Source of the DNA: Poecilobothrus nobilitatus
Taxonomy: Eukaryota; Arthropoda; Insecta; Diptera; Dolichopodidae
Length of the DNA stretch: 64,000 nucleotides
Direction of reading: 5' to 3'
NCBI GenBank assembly: GCA_947095535.1
Contig: OX352772.1
Span: forward strand, 102,797,099-102,861,098
Shown here: positions 8,872-20,400 of the stretch, piece by piece
Position numbering within the stretch: position 1 is the stretch's first letter
Layout: the number at the start of each line of letters is the position of its first letter
Notes under the pieces: generated by a model
The model's database searches: none
Told to the model about the DNA's origin: nothing
Seen by the model: the letters and a program-made list of their open reading frames with translations, nothing else
Position numbers and translations under genes: made by a program

Positions 8872-10093
8872 AGAAATTGAAGAGTTTTATGTAACTTTAT
8901 TAAGTAATTCTTCGGGTGATATGTTTCCTGAAAATACTTCTAATACAAATAATTCTTAATACAAATAAAATACCACGTATTGATCTCAGCAACGGAAATT
9001 GGAATGTTGGTTTAACTAAACTTTACTGTAATGATTTTCTTCAAACAGCTAAATATGAACGTTCAAATTGTGTATTAATTTCAATTGGAAAACTACTGTT
9101 ATTGTAGCTGAAAACAATTCTAGAAGAGCTGTTGTTAAACAATTGGGTTATACATTGTTTGAAATATTCATAAATATAAACTTAGGTGTGATGATTGGAA
9201 AATTCACTTTTTACCAGTTTTAATAAATTATATTACACCAGAAGCAGGATTTACAATAAAACAAGTTTTAAAAGAGTTTTTATATGAAATTTTAGAATAA
9301 AAAGTTTTACCAGATTTATTCAAACAAGTTTTTTCAATGAATGATGATCAATTGCCAGGTATGATGGTTATTTACATTATTCAACCGAACATAGGCGCCA
9401 GTTATAGCTATCATTGAAATGCTTTGGGATAAAACGTTTTATTGAAAATTTATACTTTTTTCCGTATAGGCGATTACAGCAATCAGAGAAAACTGTCAGT
9501 TAAATTATCTGTCAAATGGCAAATGACTATAATGAAGACAACATAAAAATAAATGTAATTTAAATTTAAATTGTTGTTAGCGTTATTTCGATGTTTGCAA
9601 AATAAAGTTTTATTTTAATTTATTTAATTATTATTGGTAGAAAATGGTACTAATAAAGAATAAAAAAAGATTTTTTTTATTTAATAATGAAGAAATGAAA
9701 CATATGTCACTGGAACAATTTTGTTTCATTAGCAAAATTACTGATCAGCTGTTCAGAAATATAATTACCAATCCGGAAAATCATAAAATTGATTTTTTTT
9801 TTTAAATATTAAACTTAAAATTTAAAAATTCGTAGCAGAATTTATTCTTTAGAAATTCTTTAATCATTAAATCAACACTTTTGTTAAATTTTATGTCTTT
9901 GCTACAAAAAAATTGAAAATAAACATTTTCCGTAAGCATTTCAATGATAGCTATAACTGGCGCCATATATGGAGATACAATAAGAGCTTTAAAAACTATT
10001 AACTGTGAAAATTGTAGCAATCTTTTTAATAGTGAATTTAAAAACGTACAATTGATTTTTCACTTAGTTTATTTCCAACAAAAATTGTCTTAA
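8872..10093 (+). pseudogene. Penton-like minor capsid protein, split by a transposon
   Basis: EEFYVTLLSNSSGDMFPENT (from about 8877) gives the family signature, followed by NGNWNVGLTKLYCNDF in a different frame. A later block, DDWKIHFLPVLINYITPEAG (about 9187-9246), matches the far part of the minus-strand copy. Several stops and frame changes are present. Coding similarity resumes after a 571-bp insertion (9394-9964), with YGDTIRALKTI leading to a TAA at 10,091-10,093. The frame on both sides is consistent with a 3-bp target duplication. The start codon is not clear; I set the left limit at the first conserved block. Confidence 0.65.
9394..9964. mobile_element. 571-bp TIR element (MITE-like) in the penton gene
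   Basis: A perfect 30-bp inverted repeat forms the ends (9394-9423 and 9935-9964; begins ggcgccagttatagc). A 3-bp duplication ata flanks it (9391-9393 and 9965-9967). The interior is AT-rich with no transposase. The minus-strand frame at 9802-10,020 runs across the end into the penton gene. A 3-bp target site occurs in PIF/Harbinger, CACTA and Zator; the superfamily is undecided. Confidence 0.8.
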
Positions 10094-10160
10094 ATACATT
10101 TTATTCGAAAATAAAAACTATATAAATAGATAGAAAAAAAATATATTTTTTTTATTCATT

Positions 10161-10583
10161 ATGAAGCAATCATACATTAAATATTATCTTAATCAAAGTA
10201 GCGGGAATATGAATGAAATAGGACCTCTATTACAAACAACATCTTATTATCAAAAGAGGAGAGGGATTGGAAATTTTTTTGGTGGTTTGCTAAGATATTT
10301 AAAACCTATTTTCTCATCAGATCTAGATATTTTAAAAAAAGAAGCTTTGACAGCTGGTGTCAATTCATTATCGGACGCTAGAACGGGGGCAAATTTAAAA
10401 AAAGTTATAAAAGATAGAGAAAAAGAGGCTATAAGGAATGTAAGACGTGGTGTTTTCAATAAATTAAATGATATGTATGGTCATGGAATTCATCGCAGGG
10501 GTATAAAAAGAAGATCAAACTCAGCAACTATTCATTTAAAAACGGAAAAGAAGAAGAAACGTATAACTTCTAAAAAAAAATAA
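10161..10583 (+). CDS. Small basic Polinton virion-like protein, intact
   Basis: A clean 140-residue frame between penton and MCP. Near residues 31-49 is RRGIGNFFGGLLRYLKPIF, an amphipathic Gly/Phe/Leu segment. Next is EALTAGVNSLSDARTGANLKK and then a Lys/Arg-rich C-terminus ending in KKKKRITSKKK. The layout (amphipathic membrane-active-looking segment plus basic tail) resembles minor core or cement proteins of adenovirus-like virions. The same GxGxFFGGLxR pattern is one I recall beside Polinton MCP genes. It could bind DNA or breach membranes; both are inference. It is one of few backbone genes without a break. Confidence 0.6.
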   Translation: MKQSYIKYYLNQSSGNMNEIGPLLQTTSYYQKRRGIGNFFGGLLRYLKPIFSSDLDILKKEALTAGVNSLSDARTGANLKKVIKDREKEAIRNVRRGVFNKLNDMYGHGIHRRGIKRRSNSATIHLKTEKKKKRITSKKK

Positions 10584-10627
10584 TTAAAAAAAATAAAAGC
10601 AAAATATACAGTTATATTTGATTAAAA

Positions 10628-12678
10628 ATGATTGAGTGCATGAAATCTGAACTATAACCTGAACTGAATCTGAACTGAAATATTTTTACACCATGTCCAA
10701 TACAATCCAGTATATTAAAAACTGAAGAAGTTGCTTTAAATCCGATAGCCTCTTTAGACTCTAGTTTTACAATTGAATTTATTATTAGGTCATGGGGATA
10801 CGTATAAAGATTTGTCTGGAACATATTTAAAACTTAAAGTTCAAATATTGAAAAAAGATGGTACATTGGAATGATGATAAAGATAAAGACAATAAATTAA
10901 TTTCTCAACCTGGGATTGTAAATAATTTACTTCATTCTCTTATAAAACAATGTAATGTTCAATTAAATGGGAAAAATATAACACCATCAGATTCAAATTA
11001 TCATTACAGAGCATATATTGAAAGTCTTCTCAATTATTTAACTAATGCTGCTGAAACACACTCAGAATGTGTAGGTTGGACCTTGGATAAAAGAAATGTT
11101 CAAAGATTTGATAATAGTGATATTCTGGAACGTAAAAAGACATATAATAACAGTGCTGAAGTAGAATTAATGGGAAAATTACATGTTGATATGTTTAACC
11201 AACCAGTTCTCTTGATTAACAATGTAGATGTTCGTGTTGTATTAACTTTAGAAAAACCAGACTTTTATTTTTTTTGTGATGATAATGAAGAAAGTCAAAT
11301 AAAAATTTTGGAAGCAGTATTATATACCGACCATTTTATTAGCACTTAATACCGTATTGAAAAAAGATGATGCCAAATATCATTATAAACGTGTTGAAGT
11401 AAAAACTTTTACAATATCTTCCAATACGTCAAATATAAGTCTAGACAATGTTTTTATTGGGCAACTACCAAACACAATAATATTTTATATAACTGAAAAT
11501 GAGGGATATGCAGGAAAACGATCTAAGAACCCTTTTAATTTAAACATTTTGATTTAAAACAATTTATGTTATATGTTCACAGTGTTCAAATTCCTAATTC
11601 AGCTATAGAAACGAGCATATCATACCTTGTTTAGGAATATATCATGCAGACAAAGGACATCAAATAACTAAGGCAATGTTTAGCAAAGGTTACTTTCTAT
11701 TAGCTTTTGATTTAATTCCTGATGGAGCAGGTAATGATTCCTATCAGTCTCTGTTATACAAGGGTTCATTAAAAATTGAAGCTAAATTTTCAAACATATT
11801 CACCCATATTCTTGAAGACTTATCATACGAAGAGTATCACTGACGCGATGATTTGTTATTCTGCAAGCCTTTTCCTACGAAGCGATAGCCATTTTCTATC
11901 ACTGCAAATTCTTGTACGATAAATATCACTTTTAAGTAATTCTTAGGAATTAAGTATTTTTTTTTAGTTTTTAGTTAAGTTTAAATAAAAATATAAAAAT
12001 GGATAGAGTGGAAACGAAGTATGTATAATTAAAAATAAATTAGTATTTTAGTGAATGTTGTTTTTGTTTAGTATATTTTAGAAATTAAAACAGTTTTTTT
12101 GTTCAACAGTTTATTGAACTAGCATCACATGTTTAAAAAAGTTACTCCCTGATTTTGTTGTAGAATTAAAATATAGAAAAAAAAAATAAAACGGTTCGAC
12201 TTTAAGCCCGCCAAAACAAATAGCCCCTAAAAATAGGGTGCCACTTTTTGGTACTTTTCTCATTTTTTTTTTTTATTTTTAATTTCTATTACAGAATCGG
12301 GGACTAGGTTTTTTAATCACTTCGGTCCGACTTCTGGTTCGCAAGATACGACGGCTTCTTGCAACTTATGAATATATACTTTCATTTACTATTTAAAAAT
12401 CAAACCTATTTTTTAAATAATTTTAGCTGAACGTTTAAATATGGCAAAATTTTCATTTGACTGCAGTAAATTACTACCAACATAACAGAAATTTTCATCA
12501 TGAGTCTTTGAGAATTACAAATTTATATAGACGTAATGTGATACATATTTTCATCGCGCAAGTGATGAGTCTTCAAGAATATGGGTGATTATCGACAATT
12601 GTAACATGTATTGGTTATAGTGAATTCGACTCAAGTTTACAAATTGATAAAATTCGTAATTTTCACACAAATCTATAA
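10628..12678 (+). pseudogene. Polinton major capsid protein (double jelly roll), broken
   Basis: The start at 10,628 gives MIECMKSEL, the ECMKSEL signature of Polinton/adintovirus-type MCPs, then a stop at 10,655-10,657. The longest open part is 10,858-11,349, with QCNVQLNGKNITPSDSNYHY and YRAYIESLLNYLTNAAETH, typical of the first jelly roll. Further blocks lie in shifted frames (11,357-11,557; then HFDLKQFMLYV, YHADKGHQ, FDLIPDG, GSLKIEAKF). A 787-bp transposon sits at 11,801-12,587. The last block (GYSEFDSSLQID) resumes after it and ends at TAA 12,676-12,678. The family protein forms the capsid shell. Many breaks make a product impossible here. Confidence 0.85.
11801..12587. mobile_element. 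787-bp TIR element (MITE-like) in the MCP gene
   Basis: The ends are inverted repeats of 25 bp with one mismatch (11,801-11,825 and 12,563-12,587; begin cacccatattcttgaaga). A 3-bp duplication att flanks them (11,798-11,800 and 12,588-12,590). MCP coding resumes in the correct frame after it. No transposase is visible inside. The interior includes poly-T tracts and unassigned AT-rich sequence. It shares target length with the 571-bp element but not terminal sequence. Confidence 0.8.
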
Positions 12679-12729
12679 ATAATGAGATAAATTTGTAAAA
12701 ACCATTCATTCATCATAAATACACTTTAA

Positions 12730-13119
12730 ACTGAAACCATTCTTAGTTATAACAAATATACAAAAAACTATTTTACTGGAGTTTTCCCAATAGATAAAAT
12801 TCCGAAATATATTAAAAAACCGGCCATGTTAGTAATAAACACAGACTCTTCAAATAAACCTAGACAACATTGGTTAGCTTTATTTTTACCAGAAAATGGA
12901 TGTATAGAATATTTCGATTCATATGGGATGCTACCTATTAACAAGAGAAGAAAAACCTTTTTGAAACATAATTTAATAAAATATAATTTCTTGTACAACA
13001 ATAAACGATTACAGCATGCTTTTTCTACAGTTTGCGAACAATATTGTTGTGTTTATTTATGGTTTCGAGCTAGAAATATCAAAATGAAAAACTTTTTGAA
13101 AATATATTTAATAAAATGA
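12730..13119 (+). CDS. Polinton adenain-like cysteine protease
   Basis: The frame opens after a stop at 12,727-12,729; I see no ATG before 12,826, yet family blocks (NKYTKNYFTGVFPIDKIP) lie upstream of it, so the original start near 12,739 seems lost. Catalytic residues of adenain-type (C5) proteases are present in order: His in RQHWLALFLP, Asp in EYFDSYG, Gln in RLQHAF and Cys seven residues later in STVCEQYCCVYL. The length to 13,119 (about 128 residues) suits a C5-like core. In the family it matures capsid proteins. The body is uninterrupted, unlike the MCP next to it. Confidence 0.8.
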   Translation, partial: TETILSYNKYTKNYFTGVFPIDKIPKYIKKPAMLVINTDSSNKPRQHWLALFLPENGCIEYFDSYGMLPINKRRKTFLKHNLIKYNFLYNNKRLQHAFSTVCEQYCCVYLWFRARNIKMKNFLKIYLIK

Positions 13120-13307
13120 AATATATGCAAAATGATAGGTTATTACAAAAACTATTTGATAATATATTTGATTTAAGAAAAATACAAAAAAATAAATATC
13201 AATTTTGTAAATCTTGCAAATAAATTACTATATAAATAAAATTTTTATTTAAAAACGAGAAAGAATACAATTGCCTTTGTCAACTCTTAGATACCCGTAC
13301 GAACCGT

Positions 13308-14384
13308 TAGTATGTTCACCGCCTGTCACTCTACTTTCAATATTATTTTTTTAATATTTTAGTATTTTAATATATAATATATTTTAGTGAATTTTATAAT
13401 TTCTAGAACTATAGGTTGTACATATATTCAAACTATATGTTTATTCATTCTTCAAAAGCAGATTCTAACCTTCCACATAGCGATTATCAATCCAAAACTT
13501 TCCCAAATATTCTATAGTACCATTTAATACTAAGCGGTAAATGTATATTAAATTTACTTAGTACAAAATAGTAAATATAATTTTAAATATTATATATTAA
13601 TGCGCACATAGTATATTTATATTGTTATAAGTATATTGTCATTTGCCATTTATATTGTTATAAGTATATTGCCATTGCAATATTTCTTTAAAAATATTTT
13701 CATTCATAGAATAATTTCTTATAAGTACAATAAAATACATATATGTATGTAATTTGTAAATACGGCGCTATATAATATACATCTACACTCTTATCATTCA
13801 TTCATCAGTGACATATATATATGATATGTAAATAAACATGATATTATATAAGTATGTACACATGTATATCAATATCATATAAATAAAAATTCTTCAAGCA
13901 ACCGTTATGTTGTTTATTTATTTACATTTTTTTGTACTACGCATTATATCCTCAACAATTTCAAATTATCGAGTAAAACAAAATGCAAAAAATTCGTTAA
14001 AGAAATTTGTTAGAAAATTTAAAAAAATTAAGTAACACTTTCGTCAATTATAAAGTAACCCTATATTATTAAAAAAAGTTTTTAACAGAAATAAGAGTAT
14101 AATGTTGGAGCTTTAATGTTTATGTATTACTTCAAAAAACTTTTAACAGGTGTGCAAGTTACAGGTGTTTAAAAATAGGAAATTTTCAGTTTTTGAACCC
14201 TTACAGCTCCAAAACGGGGGGTGATACAAAAAAATTTTCTGAAATGACTCATTATTTTCAAAGATCTAACTTCTGTCAAAATTTCAAGTTTCCAACTTAA
14301 ACCATTTAGAAGATATAAGGGTAAAAGGATTTTGCAATAATTCCGTTTCGCATAACGGTAAATTAAGACACCGTATAGCACAAG
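13308..14384 (+). repeat. 1.08-kb internal unit, first copy
   Basis: Begins gtatgttcaccgcctgtcac. The same start recurs at 14,387 (tatgttcacagcctgtcac) and the remainder at about 22,009-23,010, so a second copy is split by the satellite array. Contains ctccaaaacggggggtgata, also found in variant form in other repeats here. No gene. Confidence 0.75.
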
Positions 14385-14452
14385 TATGTTCACAGCCTGT
14401 CACTCTGCTTACAATATTATTTTTTTAGTATTTTAATATATAACTAGTATTC

Positions 14453-17400
14453 GTAGATTATACATACTATATGATACATGGGTTTTCTATAAAAATGGAA
14501 AATTATTAATGAAAATCAGAAAATTTTGGAAAAATATTAATCTTGCAAGATGGCTGTACAGAATGTTTATCATTTAAAAAGAAAAAAATGAAAGTTGGTT
14601 GGTAAATCATTGAGTAAAAGGGTTCTCAATGTCTGTTCTTTACAGATTAAATATTATGATATGATGATATGAAAATATCAGAAAAACATCCAAAAAAAAA
14701 ACAAAAATAGAATTGCATCGAACTTGCAAACCTCAAAACTTCGAAGTTTACGAATCGGCCACTCTACCACTGCACCAAACCCTTCTCTAAAATTTCAATT
14801 TTTATATTCAGTTATATTGTAAAATTTTTATTTCCTACGATACATATTTTAAAATTTTATGTATTTAGAACAAAAACAAAAAGCAAAAACAAAAAAGCAA
14901 AATTTAAAATTCAACGGAATAAAAGAGAGTCGTTTTTGAATATGTATATTATAGGTATAGATTATACATACTATATGATACATATGTATATACTTTACAT
15001 GGGTTTTTTATAAAAATGGAAAATTATTAATGAAAATCAGAAAATTTTGGAAAAATATTAATCTTGTAAGATTGCTGTACTGAATATTTATCATTTAAAA
15101 AGAAAAAAATGAAAGTTGGTTGGTACATCATTGAGTAAAAGGGTTCTAAATGTCTGTCATTTACAGATTAAATATTATGATATGATGATATGAAAATATC
15201 AGAAAAACATCCAAAAAAAAAACAAAATTAGAATTGCATCGAACTTGCAAACCTCAAAACTTCGAAGTTTACGAATCGGCCACTCTACCACTGCACCAAA
15301 CCCTTCTCTAAAATTTCAATTTTTATATTCAGTTATATTGTGAAATTTTTATTTCCTACCATACATATTTTAAAATTTTATGTATTTAGAACAAAAACAA
15401 AAAGCAAAAACAAAAAAGCAAAATTTAAAATTCAACCGAATAAAAGAGCGTCGTTTTTGAATATGTATATTATAGGTATAGATTATACATACTATATGAT
15501 ACATATGTATATACTTTACATGGGTTTTTTATAAAAATGGAAAATTATTAATGAAAATCAGAAAATTTTGGAAAAATATTAATCTTGTAAGATTGCTGTA
15601 CTGAATATTTATCATTTAAAAAGAAAAAAATGAAAGTTGATTGGTAAATCATTGAGTAAAAGGGTTTTAAATGTCTGTCATTTACAGATTAAATATTATG
15701 ATATGATGATATGAAAATATCAGAAAAACATCCAAAAAAAAAACAAAATTAGAATTGCATCGAACTTGCAAACCTCAAAACTTCGAAGTTTACGAATCGG
15801 CCACTCTACCACTGCACCAAACCCTTCTCTAAAATTTCAATTTTTATATTCAGTTATAATGTGAAATTTTTATTTCCTACCATACATATTTTAAAATTTT
15901 ATGTATTTAGAAAAAAAACAAAAAGCTAAAACAAAAAAGCAAAATGTAAAATTCAACGGAATAAAAGAGCGTCGTTATTGAATATGAATATATAGGTATA
16001 GATTATACATACTATATGATACATATCTACATAATTTACATGGGTTTTTTTATAAAAATGGAAAATTATTAATGAAAATCAGAAAATTTTGGAAAAATAT
16101 TAATCTTGTAAGATGGCTGTACTGAATATTTATCATTTAAAAAGAAAAAAATGAAAGTTGGTTGGTACATCATTGAGCAAAAGGGTTTTAAATATCTGTC
16201 ATTTACAGATTAAATATTATGATATAATGATATGAAAATATCAGCAAAACATCCAAAATAAAAACAAAATTAGAATTGCATCGAACTTGCAAACCCCAAA
16301 ACTTCGAAGTTTACGAATCGGCCACTCTACCACTGTACCAAACCCTTCTTTTCTGAATATAAATTTTCATATTCAGTTATATTGTGAAATTTTTATTTTC
16401 TACCATACATATTTTAAAATTTTATGTATTTAGAAAAAAAACAAAAAGCAAAAACAAAAAAGCAAAATTAAAATTCAACGGAATAAAAGAGCGTCGTTTT
16501 TGAATATGTATATTATAAATATAGATTATACATACTATATGATACATATGTATATACTTTACATGGGTTTTTTATAAAAATGGAAAATTATTAATGAAAA
16601 TCAGAAAATTTTGGAAAAATATTAATCTTGTAAGATGGCTGTACTGAATATTTATCATTTAAAAAGAAAAAAATGAAAGTTGGTTGGTACATCATTGTGT
16701 AAAAGGGTTTTAAATGTCTGTTATTTACAGATTAAATATTATTATATGATGATATGAAAATATCAGAAAAACATCCAAAAAAAAAACAAAATTAGAATTG
16801 CATCGAACTTGCAAACCTCAAAACTTCGAAGTTTACGAATCGGCCACTCTACCAGTGCACCAAACCCTTCTCTAAAATTTCAATTTTTATATTCAGTTAT
16901 ATTGTGAAATTTTTATTTCCTACCATACATATTTTAAAATTTTATGTATTTAGAAAAAAAACAAAAAGCTAAAACAAAAAAGCAAAATGTAAAATTCAAC
17001 GGAATAAAAGAGCGTCGTTATTGAATATGAATATATAGGTATAGATTATACATACTATATGATACATATCTACATAATTTACATGGGTTTTTTATAAAAA
17101 TGGAAAATTATTAATGAAAGTCAGAAAATTTTGGAAAAATATTAATCTTGTAAGATGGCTGTACTGAATATTTATCATTTAAAAAGAAAAAAATGAAAGT
17201 TGGTTGGTACATCATTGAGTAAAAGGGTTTTAAATATCTGTCATTTACAGATTAAATATTATGATATAATGATATGAAAATATCAGAAAAACATCCAAAA
17301 TAAAAACAAAATTAGAATTGCATCGAACTTGCAAACCCCAAAACTTCGAAGTTTACGAATCGGCCACTCTACCACTGTACCAAACCCTTCTCTTCTCAAT

Positions 17401-20400
17401 ATAAATTTTCATATTCAGTTATATTGTGAAATTTTTATTTCCTACCATACATATTTTAAAATTTTATGTATTTAGAAAAAAAACAAAAAGCAAAAACAAA
17501 AAAGCAAAATTAAAATTCAACGGAATAAAAGAGCGTCGTTTTTGAATATGTATATTATAAATGTAGATTATACATACTATATGATACATATGTATATACT
17601 TTACATGGGTTTTTTATAAAAATGGAAAATCATTAATGAAAATCAGAAAATTTTGGAAAAATATTAATCTTGTAAGATGGCTGTACTGAATATTTATCAT
17701 TTAAAAAGAAAAAAATCTTGTAAGATGGCTGTACTGAATATTTATCATTTAAAAAGAAAAAAATGAAAGTTGGTTGGTACATCATTGAGTAAAAGGGTTT
17801 TAAATGTCTGTCATTTACAGATTAAATATTATGATATGATGATATGAAAATATCAGAAAAACATCAAAAAAAAAAACAAAATTAGAATTGCATCGAACTT
17901 GCAAACCTCAAAACTTCGAAGTTTGCGAATCGGCCACTCTAACACTGCACCTAACCCTTCTCTAAAATTTCAATTTTTATATTCAGTTATATTGCGAAAT
18001 TTTTATTTCCTACCATACATATTTTAAAATTTTATGTATTTAGAAAAAAAACAAAAAGCAAAAACAAAAAAGCAAAATGTAAAATTCAACGGAATAAAAG
18101 AGCGTCGTTTTTGAATATGTATATTATAGGTATAGATTATACATACTATATGATACATATCTATATACTTTACATGGGTTTTTTATAAAAATGGAAAATT
18201 ATTAATGAAAATCAGAAAATTTTGGAAAAATATTAATCTTGCAAGATGACTGTACTGAATGTTTATCATTTAAAAAGAAAAAAATGAAAGTTGGTTGGTA
18301 AATCATTGAGTAAAAGGGTTTTAAATGTCTGTCATTTACAGATTAAATATTATGATATGATGATATGAAAATATCAGGAAAAAATCAAAAAAAAAACAAA
18401 ATTAGAATTGCATCGAACTTGCAAACCTCAAAACTTCGAAGTTTGCGAATCGGCCACTCTAACACTGCACCTAACCCTTCTCTAAAATTTCAATTTTTAT
18501 ATTCAGTTATAATGTCAAATTTTTATTTCCTACCATACATATTTTAAAATTTTATGTATTTAGAAAATAAACAAAAAGCAAAAACAAAAAAGCAAAATTT
18601 AAAATTCAGCGGAATAAAAGAGCGTCGTTTTTGAATATGTATATTATAGGTATAGATTATACATACTATATGATACATATCTATATACTTTACATGGGTT
18701 TTTTATAAAAATGGAAAATTATTAATGAAAGTCAGAAAATTTTGGAAAAATATTAATCTTGTAAGATGGCTGTACTGAATATTTATCATTTAAAAAGAAA
18801 AAAATGAAAGTTGGTTGGTACATCATTGAGTAAAAGGGTTTTAAATGTCTGTCATTTACAGATTAAATATTATGATATGATGATATGAAAATATCAGAAA
18901 AACATCCAAAAAAAAAACAAAATTAGAATTGCATCGAAATTGCCAACCTCAAAACTTCGAAATTTGCGAATCGGCCACTCTAACACTGCACCTAACCCTT
19001 CTCTAAAATTTCAATTTTTATATTCAGTTATATTGCGAAATTTTTATTTCCTACCATACATATTTTAAAATTTTATGTATTTAGAAAAAGAACAAAAAGC
19101 AAAAACAAAAAAGCAAAATTTAAAATTCAACGGAATAAAAGAGCGTCGTTTTTGAATATGTATATTATAGGTATAGATTATACATACTATATGATACATA
19201 TCTATATACTTTACATGGGTTTTCTATAAAAATGGAAAATTATTAATGAAAATCAGAAAATTTTGGAAAAATATTAATCTTGCAAGATGACTGTACTGAA
19301 TGTTTATCATTTAAAAAGAAAAAAATGAAAGTTGGTTGGTAAATCATTGAGTAAAAGGGTTTTAAATGTCTGTCATTTACAGATTAAATATTATGATATG
19401 ATGATATGAAAATATCAGTAAAATATCAAAAAAAAAACAAAAATAGAATTGCATCGAACTTGCAAACCTCAAAACTTCGAAGTTTACGAATCGGCCACTC
19501 TACCACTGCACCAAACCCTTCTCTAAAATTTCAATTTTTATATTCAGTTATAATGTGAAATTTTTATTTCCTACCATACATATTTTAAAATTTTATGTAT
19601 TTAGAAAATAAACAAAAAGCAAAAACAAAAAGCAAAATTTAAAATTCAACGGAATAAAAGAGCGTCGTTTTTGAATATGTATATTATAGGTATAGATTAT
19701 ACATACTATATGATACATATCTATATACTTTACATGGGTTTTTTATAAAAATGGAAAATTATTAATGAAAATCAGAAAATTTTGGAAAAATATTAATCTT
19801 GTAAGATGGCTGTACTGAATATTTATCATTTAAAAAGAAAAAAATGAAAGTTGGTTGGTACATCATTGAGTAAAAGGGTTTTAAATGTCTGTCATTTACA
19901 GATTAAATATTATGATATGATGATATGAAAATATCAGAAAAACATCCAAAAAAAAAACAAAATTAGAATTGCATCGAAATTGCAAACCTCAAAACTTCGA
20001 AATTTGCGAATCGGCCACTCTAACACTGCACCTAACCCTTCTCTAAAATTTCAATTTTCATATTCAGTTATATTGCGAAATTTTTATTTCCTACCATACA
20101 TATTTTAAAATTTTATGTATTTAGAAAAAAAACAAAAAGCAAAAACAAAAAAGCAAAATGTAAAATTCAACGGAATAAAAGAGCGTCGTTTTTGAATATG
20201 TATATTATAGGTATAGATTATACATACTATATGATACATATCTATATACTTTACATGGGTTTTTTATAAAAATGGAAAATTATTAATGAAAATCAGAAAA
20301 TTTTGGAAAAATATTAATCTTGCAAGATGACTGTACTGAATGTTTATCATTTAAAAAGAAAAAAATGAAAGTTGGTTGGTAAATCATTGAGTAAAAGGGT

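Noticed and set aside
9802..10020. 72-residue minus-strand gene
   Set aside because: It crosses the end of the 571-bp element into penton coding sequence, so it is a chance frame.
14715..14777. Functional tRNA genes in the satellite
   Set aside because: Box A and box B are present but acceptor and anticodon stems do not form a proper cloverleaf; only a tRNA-derived promoter is supportable.
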